In this document: piece after piece, positions 59,517 through 64,000 of the stretch
Layout of the letters: each line of letters opens with the position of its first letter
How positions within the stretch are numbered: position 1 is the stretch's first letter
Source: Actinomadura barringtoniae
GTDB lineage: Bacteria; Actinomycetota; Actinomycetes; Streptosporangiales; Streptosporangiaceae
Direction: 5' to 3'
NCBI RefSeq assembly: GCF_017573505.1
Contig: NZ_JAGEOJ010000013.1
Location: 248,001-312,000 of the forward strand
Length of the DNA stretch: 64,000 nucleotides
The notes under the pieces: generated by a model
What the model was told of the DNA's origin: nothing
What the model saw: the letters and a program-made list of their open reading frames with translations, nothing else
Databases searched by the model: none
Position numbers and translations under genes: made by a program

Positions 59517-60469
59517 CGGGCCTCGCCCCCCTTGGGCTGGGTGCGGCGGGGTTTGGTGAACAGGCACACGTCGGCATGCACCGACACCGCAGGCGGCAAC
59601 GCCTGCGACTGCGTGTCCCGCAGTTCGGCGATCTCAGTCGGGCTGGCCTGCACCACCAGCGCGTCACCCTCGATCGGGACGCGCAGAGCGATGACGTGCT
59701 GGACGTAGCGGAACCCCAGCAGGCTGGCCTGCCGCACGATCCGTGGCGCGGGATCGACGAGCCGGTTGCCCTCGTGTCGCGCAGTGGTGATGACCGCGAG
59801 ATGCCCTCCGGGCCGCAGAACTTGCCACGCCGAGACCAGGAACGCGCCGAGTTGCTGCTCGGTCAGCATCCGCAGATCCGCCCGGCACGCTGGGCACGTC
59901 CTACTCCCCGCGAGCTTGGGGACGCGGCCGCTGACCTCGTACGGCGGTGGCGCGGCCACGATCAGACCGACCCGGCCCGCCTGATCGGCCAGCCCCCGGT
60001 TCATCTGATCCGGGCGGCAGGGCCGCATCGCGACCGTGGCGAGCTGGTCCTTGGTGAGGGCGGCGCGTAGCCGGGTGCCGATGTGCTGGGCGAGCGGGAA
60101 GTGGGGCACCAAGGCCACCCCTCGCCGGCCCGCCGAAGCTGCGGCTACGAGGGTGGCGTCGCTGGAGGTGAACGCCTCGGCGACCACATCGCCCTCCCGT
60201 GTGCAGGAGGAGATGAGGTGACGGGCCAGCTCGCGTCCGACCGCTCCGCGGTGGTGCGCGCAGAGGTCGGCCTTGGTGGCGGCGCGGTTCTTGCTGTTGG
60301 TGTTCAGTTCAGTAGGTGCGCCGGTCTGGTCGGTGGCGGTGTCCTGGCGGTGCCCGGTTTCGGTGTCGGAGCACAGCCATACCGTCAGCGGCAAGAGCCG
60401 CCGGATCTTGTTGTCGGCGCCGGGCTGGCCCGCGCCGGAGGCTTCCGGGTTGGAAGGCGTGTTGTTCAT
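59513..60469 (-). CDS. Degenerate DNA-methyltransferase-like protein
   Basis: 318 residues. The region matching motif I has become VVAEAFTSSDATLVAAASAG, without the usual DPxxGxGT; motif IV is VAAPPPYEV in place of (S/T)PPY. A CPAC pair (192-195) is extra. The C-terminus has WQVLRPGGHLAVIT, typical of SAM enzymes. It is the first gene of the operon, coupled to the real methyltransferase. It may be its partner or an inactive binder. Confidence 0.75.
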   Translation of the reverse strand: MNNTPSNPEASGAGQPGADNKIRRLLPLTVWLCSDTETGHRQDTATDQTGAPTELNTNSKNRAATKADLCAHHRGAVGRELARHLISSCTREGDVVAEAFTSSDATLVAAASAGRRGVALVPHFPLAQHIGTRLRAALTKDQLATVAMRPCRPDQMNRGLADQAGRVGLIVAAPPPYEVSGRVPKLAGSRTCPACRADLRMLTEQQLGAFLVSAWQVLRPGGHLAVITTARHEGNRLVDPAPRIVRQASLLGFRYVQHVIALRVPIEGDALVVQASPTEIAELRDTQSQALPPAVSVHADVCLFTKPRRTQPKGGEAR

Positions 60470-61061
60470 TGATGGGTGACCCGTAGCGGTCTCCCGGTCC
60501 CCTTACAGAGGTGAAGCACCCCCAGACGCCCCTCAGTTCAGACAGCCGCCATCGTCAAGGATCACCAAAGGCGTTCTTTGCAGTCTTGGCCCGACTGGCA
60601 CGTATCAGCAGGTCAGATGGCAGGTAAGAGACTTTAAGGGGGCGGCTGGATATGGCTCTGTGCCGGTTAGAGCCGCCCTGGGGCCCTGCCTGTGCGCCCT
60701 GGGCGAGCCCACGGTGGATGAGAGTGCGTCAGGGCCGGAACCGATGTGTCGTGGTCGGCGCGGGCTGACACGACACGGCCTCTGGCGCGTGTCGGCAGTG
60801 TTGACCGACTCCATACCGTCCCCTTTTCGCGGTGCTGCGCCAAGGCCGATTCCGTCGAGGGATTCAGCGGCTGAGCGGCGTTGACCACTTCTTGGGGCAC
60901 CGTCCGGCCGCCCCGATGTTTCTGCAGGTGAACGACTCTTTAGAGCGCGGGTGAAGGTGCGGCGGCCCCTCGGTGAGCCCCTTGATGCCCCCTCTGTTCG
61001 CCCTCTGCCGGGGTGGACACCTGGTGGCGACCGATCCAGCGACACCTCAGCGGGGGACGCC
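60470..61061. promoter_or_regulatory. Divergent control region of the element
   Basis: 592 bp without a supportable gene. Box CAGAGGTGAAGCACCC (60506-60521) is near the - strand operon start at 60469. Its 16-bp relative in reverse orientation is at 61872-61887 before the pilin genes. The remainder is moderate GC with no further clear structure. Confidence 0.6.
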
Positions 61062-61868
61062 ATGACCACCAACTCGACGGGTGAGGCCACCGGGACACCG
61101 ACGCGTTCCGGTTACACCGACAACGCACTCGATGTCGCCGAGACCACCTTCAACCTGCTGATCACTGGACCAGCACCGCTGGCTCTGGACGGAACCGGCA
61201 TCGGGCACGGGCTCCCTGCGCGGATGATCGACCTGGGCGAACTCCGCGCTATCGTGCTCGGCCCCGACACCAACGACGCGCTCAAGGACGCGGTGTGGAG
61301 AGAGCTGGTCACATGCGCCCGCGCTGGTGAGCCGTCCTGGGTCATCGGGTGCGTCGGCATGGCCCTGCCAGGGTTGAAAAACGCCGCCGCCGGTGTGATC
61401 GCCACCTCGCCGCGTGGTCTGGCCGACGACATCGTCTCGGAGCTACTGACCGAGTTTCTGGCCCAGCTCCCCAAGATCGATATCGATCGGGGGCACATCG
61501 GGGCCCGGCTGGTGTGCTGGGCGCGCAAGGGTGCGTTTCGCGCCCGGGGCCACAACGCACGGCACACCCTGCTGGACGCCCGCCGCGTGCCGTGGCTCAT
61601 GCAATCACCCGAGCGGATCGAACCGGAACTGGCCGCGCTCCTGGCCGAGGCAGTCCACCAAGAGGTCATCAGCGCATCGGCTGCCGACCTGATCAACGCG
61701 ACCCGGCTCCAGGGGATGTCGGTCACCGACTACGCCCGCACCCACGGACTCCCGGCCGCGCGGCTCTTGAAGAGGCGCGCCCGCGCCGAAGCCCGCCTGG
61801 CGGCCGCCATCACCGAAGGTCAAGTTCAGGCAATCACCGCCGAGCTGGTGTCCGATCCCGGGTGCTGA
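61062..61868 (+). CDS. Sigma-factor-like protein of the element
   Basis: 268 residues. The middle (ADDIVSELLTEFLAQLPKID, ARLVCWARKGAFRARGH) resembles sigma region 2; the C-terminus (SAADLINATRLQGMSVTDYARTHGLPAARLLKRRARAEARL) resembles the region 4 HTH. Such divergent sigma-like proteins occur in actinobacterial conjugative elements. The ATG at 61062 has GGGGGACG upstream. It may direct transcription of the transfer genes; this is inference. Confidence 0.6.
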   Translation: MTTNSTGEATGTPTRSGYTDNALDVAETTFNLLITGPAPLALDGTGIGHGLPARMIDLGELRAIVLGPDTNDALKDAVWRELVTCARAGEPSWVIGCVGMALPGLKNAAAGVIATSPRGLADDIVSELLTEFLAQLPKIDIDRGHIGARLVCWARKGAFRARGHNARHTLLDARRVPWLMQSPERIEPELAALLAEAVHQEVISASAADLINATRLQGMSVTDYARTHGLPAARLLKRRARAEARLAAAITEGQVQAITAELVSDPGC

Positions 61869-61871
61869 AGC

Positions 61872-61887
61872 GGGTGCTTCACCTGTG
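61872..61887 (+). promoter_or_regulatory. 16-bp box shared by both element operons
   Basis: GGGTGCTTCACCTGTG matches the reverse complement of 60506-60521 at 15 of 16 positions. Both lie upstream of operons reading away from the sigma-like gene. Confidence 0.55.
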
Positions 61888-62063
61888 AAAGCAGTTCCCG
61901 AAGCCGAGGGGCGGCCGGGGCCAGGTGGTCTTTCCGGTCCCCACCACATCCACCGCTCCACCGAGTGCCTTCAAAGGAGGACACCCAGTGGCCCGGCCGC
62001 CCCTCCACTTCGGAGCCGCACCCACGCGCTCCTGAACGTGCCAACACAACTCGGAGGCCCGCC

Positions 62064-62471
62064 ATGAACACCCACCACGAATCTCAGCAGCCAGCGCGCT
62101 GCACCTGCGCCGGTCAGCGGCGCGGGGTGAGCTGGATCCGGCTCACCCTCGCCATCGTCATCTGGACGGCCGGATGTGTGACCGCCGCGCTCACCGTTCC
62201 GGGGATCGCGGACGCGACGACGCATCTGGCGGCGGCGACTCAGCTCAGCCAGGTCATCACCAACATTCGCAACGTCATCGTCGGTCTCCTGGTCGGTTTG
62301 GCCACGCTGTTCGCCACGATCGGCGGAGTCCGCTACATCCTGGGCGGCGGTGACCCGAGCGAGATCGAGTCGGCCAAGCGCACCTTGCGGTATGCGGCGA
62401 TCGGTTACGGCGTCGCGGTGCTGGCCCCGGCTCTGGTGGAGATCCTCAAGGGCATCGTGGGGACCAAGTGA
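62064..62471 (+). CDS. TrbC/VirB2-like pilin subunit
   Basis: 135 residues. A TM helix (about 22-44) is followed by a second hydrophobic pair (NVIVGLLVGLATLFATIGGVRYILGGG, AIGYGVAVLAPALVEIL). The short loop GGDPSEIESAKRTLRY between them is the pattern of the T4SS pilin fold in Gram-positives. It probably forms the transfer channel pilin or scaffold. The ATG at 62064 has CGGAGG upstream. Its stop overlaps the next start (GTGA). Confidence 0.82.
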   Translation: MNTHHESQQPARCTCAGQRRGVSWIRLTLAIVIWTAGCVTAALTVPGIADATTHLAAATQLSQVITNIRNVIVGLLVGLATLFATIGGVRYILGGGDPSEIESAKRTLRYAAIGYGVAVLAPALVEILKGIVGTK

Positions 62472-64000
62472 CACCCCCGCTCAAGCGTCCACGCGGGCCC
62501 GCGCTCACACCCTGGCAACTCCTCACCGTCGTGGCCCTGGCAGCCGCGATCGCGGCTGGACTTGTCGTCGCCGACATCGCCCAGGCACACGCCAACCCCA
62601 GCACGGCGGGCGCGACCCAGCAACCGGTCTCGAGTCCGGCCGTGCATCCAGCCGAGCCGCCCCCGCCCCCGCCGTTGCCCTCACAACAGCCATGGATCGA
62701 GGCACCCGGCGGTCAGGACGGAGCGCCGGTGAATCCGGCGCCCTCCAAGCCGCCACCCGGGACGTTGTCGGGGCCGGGGAAGGTGTGCCAGGGCAAGACC
62801 AAGATGAAGACCCACGGCCTGAACCCCAACCCGGAAATGTGGTGCGAGGTCTCGCCCGGCAACTGGGAGAAGGTCGACCCCAACGACGTCGAGGCCACCC
62901 CGGGTCAGAAGGCGTGCGCGGGCAAGCAAAAGCAGCTCATCAACCCGGCCGCACCGCTCCCCGACACCCTCTGTGAGTCCTCGCCGGGCAAGTGGGAGCA
63001 GGATCCGACCTCGCCCTACAAGGCGCAGGGCGCGGCGAAGAAGGACCAGTCGTGCGGGTTCGGTGACGTCGCGTGTTACGCCAAGCAGGCGATCAATGGC
63101 TGGTTCACGGACCTGATCGCCTCGGCGAAGAAGCCGATCCTGGATTTCGTCGCCCGGTCGTTGATGGGCACCCCGGAGATCAGCTCGGCGAGCATGCAGC
63201 GCGTGCGGGAGATGTGGGGCGTGACCCGCACGATCGCCAACACCTGCTTTGTTCTCCTGGTCACCGTCGCCGGCGTTCTTCTCATGGCGGGACAGTCGCT
63301 GCCCGGGCAGATGTCAGCGAGGGATCTGCTGCCCCGGGTGGTGCTGGCGTTCCTGGCGGTCAACCTGTCGCTGATCTTCCTCAGCTACGCCATCGAGTTC
63401 GCCAACGGGCTAGCGGAGGCGTTTCTGCGCGACGGTCCGCAGAAGATCAACCCGAGCGTGCTGGCCGATGTGATCGGCGGCAGCATGACGGCCAACATCG
63501 CCTCCGGCGGAACCTTCTTCGCCATCATCGCCCTTGTCGTCCTGATCCTGGCGCTGTGCCTGGCGTTCATCTACATCATCCGCATCGCGCTCACGATGGT
63601 GCTGGTGTCGGCCGCGCCGCTGGCGTTGATGTTCCACGCGCTGCCGCAGACCGACGGGGTCGCCCGGTTCTGGTGGCGCAGCACCTTCGGCGTCGGCGTC
63701 ATCCCCGTGCTGCAGGCCCTCACCGCCGCGACCGCCGCGCACCTGTTGTTCACCGAGACCAAGGACACCAGCAGTGACTTCGCCGGAGTCCCCACCGGCA
63801 ACGACCACTGGGACCTGCTCCTGGCCGTGGCGCTGCTGTACGTGATGGTCCGCATCCCGTCCTGGACCGCCCGCACCATCTGGCGTGCCGCCACACCCCG
63901 CATGCTCGCCCAGCTCGCCAAGACCTTCATCCTCTACCGCGGAATCGGAGCCCTCATGAACCGCGCCGGACAAGCCACCCACACCCGCGCAGCCGGACGA
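62468..64000 (+). CDS. TrbL/VirB6-like polytopic channel protein (3' end outside window)
   Basis: 511 residues visible from GTG 62468, open to the window end. An N-terminal TM segment (about 15-38), a Pro-rich linker and two Cys repeats follow: C107...WC126EVSPGNWE and C150...C169ESSPGKWE, each with the same 19-residue spacing. Then 5-7 membrane helices (TCFVLLVTVAGVLLMAG, VVLAFLAVNLSLIFLSYAIE, FIYIIRIALTMVLVSAAPLALMFHALP) with a TrbL-style central core. It is the inner-membrane channel of a type IV secretion system. Confidence 0.85.
   Translation, partial: MTPPLKRPRGPALTPWQLLTVVALAAAIAAGLVVADIAQAHANPSTAGATQQPVSSPAVHPAEPPPPPPLPSQQPWIEAPGGQDGAPVNPAPSKPPPGTLSGPGKVCQGKTKMKTHGLNPNPEMWCEVSPGNWEKVDPNDVEATPGQKACAGKQKQLINPAAPLPDTLCESSPGKWEQDPTSPYKAQGAAKKDQSCGFGDVACYAKQAINGWFTDLIASAKKPILDFVARSLMGTPEISSASMQRVREMWGVTRTIANTCFVLLVTVAGVLLMAGQSLPGQMSARDLLPRVVLAFLAVNLSLIFLSYAIEFANGLAEAFLRDGPQKINPSVLADVIGGSMTANIASGGTFFAIIALVVLILALCLAFIYIIRIALTMVLVSAAPLALMFHALPQTDGVARFWWRSTFGVGVIPVLQALTAATAAHLLFTETKDTSSDFAGVPTGNDHWDLLLAVALLYVMVRIPSWTARTIWRAATPRMLAQLAKTFILYRGIGALMNRAGQATHTRAAGR

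Overview
The window is high-GC DNA with dense, often overlapping genes (many ATGA/GTGA junctions), GTG and TTG starts, ECF sigma factors, SARP-type regulators, an eight-repeat chaplin, a DesA3-type desaturase operon and a DUF5703 gene. This points to a filamentous actinomycete; an Actinomadura/Thermomonosporaceae-like or Streptosporangiales genome is my best guess, but the family cannot be fixed from the sequence alone.

Layout: 1-5.1 kb holds the end of an unidentified Pro-rich protein and two regulator/exporter pairs (LysR with an MFS permease, MarR with a DHA2 exporter). 5.4-11.2 kb holds small metabolic genes, an ECF42-type sigma factor with its DGPF/YCII partner, an unusual HExxxH metallopeptidase-like gene and a DUF1737 microgene. 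11.4-14.2 kb is a propeller-PKD / ECF sigma / RskA-like anti-sigma operon, followed by tRNA-Thr(CGT) and an SlpE-type secreted hydrolase. 16-19.4 kb has a TetR/DHA2 pair with three operator-like repeats and a GH6 lipoprotein. 19.6-24.3 kb is a five-gene MacAB-like export operon. 24.5-31 kb has a DUF427 gene, a ferredoxin reductase/desaturase operon, an acyl-CoA synthetase and a PucR-like regulator.

32.1-37.3 kb is the most interesting region: a two-gene cassette occurs twice. Each copy encodes a membrane-spanning protein (cytoplasmic HTH, one TM helix, extracytoplasmic Trp/Cys-rich domain) and a BTAD/SARP regulator. The copies flank a divergent M23 (LytM) peptidase that ends in a similar SH3-like domain. 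A repeat resembling TCTGAAC-N3-TCTGAAC lies upstream of both SARP genes. I read this as a possible cell-envelope sensing system.

37.3-55.5 kb is mostly chromosomal core and envelope: RicT, fructosamine kinase, LMW phosphatase, a SigE-family sigma factor with an FtsX-ECD protein, a subtilase, HolB, an MFS-thymidylate kinase fusion, TopA, DUF5703, the chaplin, and an M20 peptidase.

From tRNA-Leu(GAG) at 55.6 kb to the window edge lies an integrated, apparently conjugative element. A large serine recombinase ends antisense inside the tRNA gene. It is preceded by a chimeric recombinase-like gene, two small proteins and two tandem DNA-methyltransferase-like genes. A divergent sigma-like gene, a TrbC/VirB2-like pilin and a TrbL/VirB6-like channel protein (cut by the window end) run the other way. 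A 16-bp box (one mismatch) lies upstream of both outward operons.
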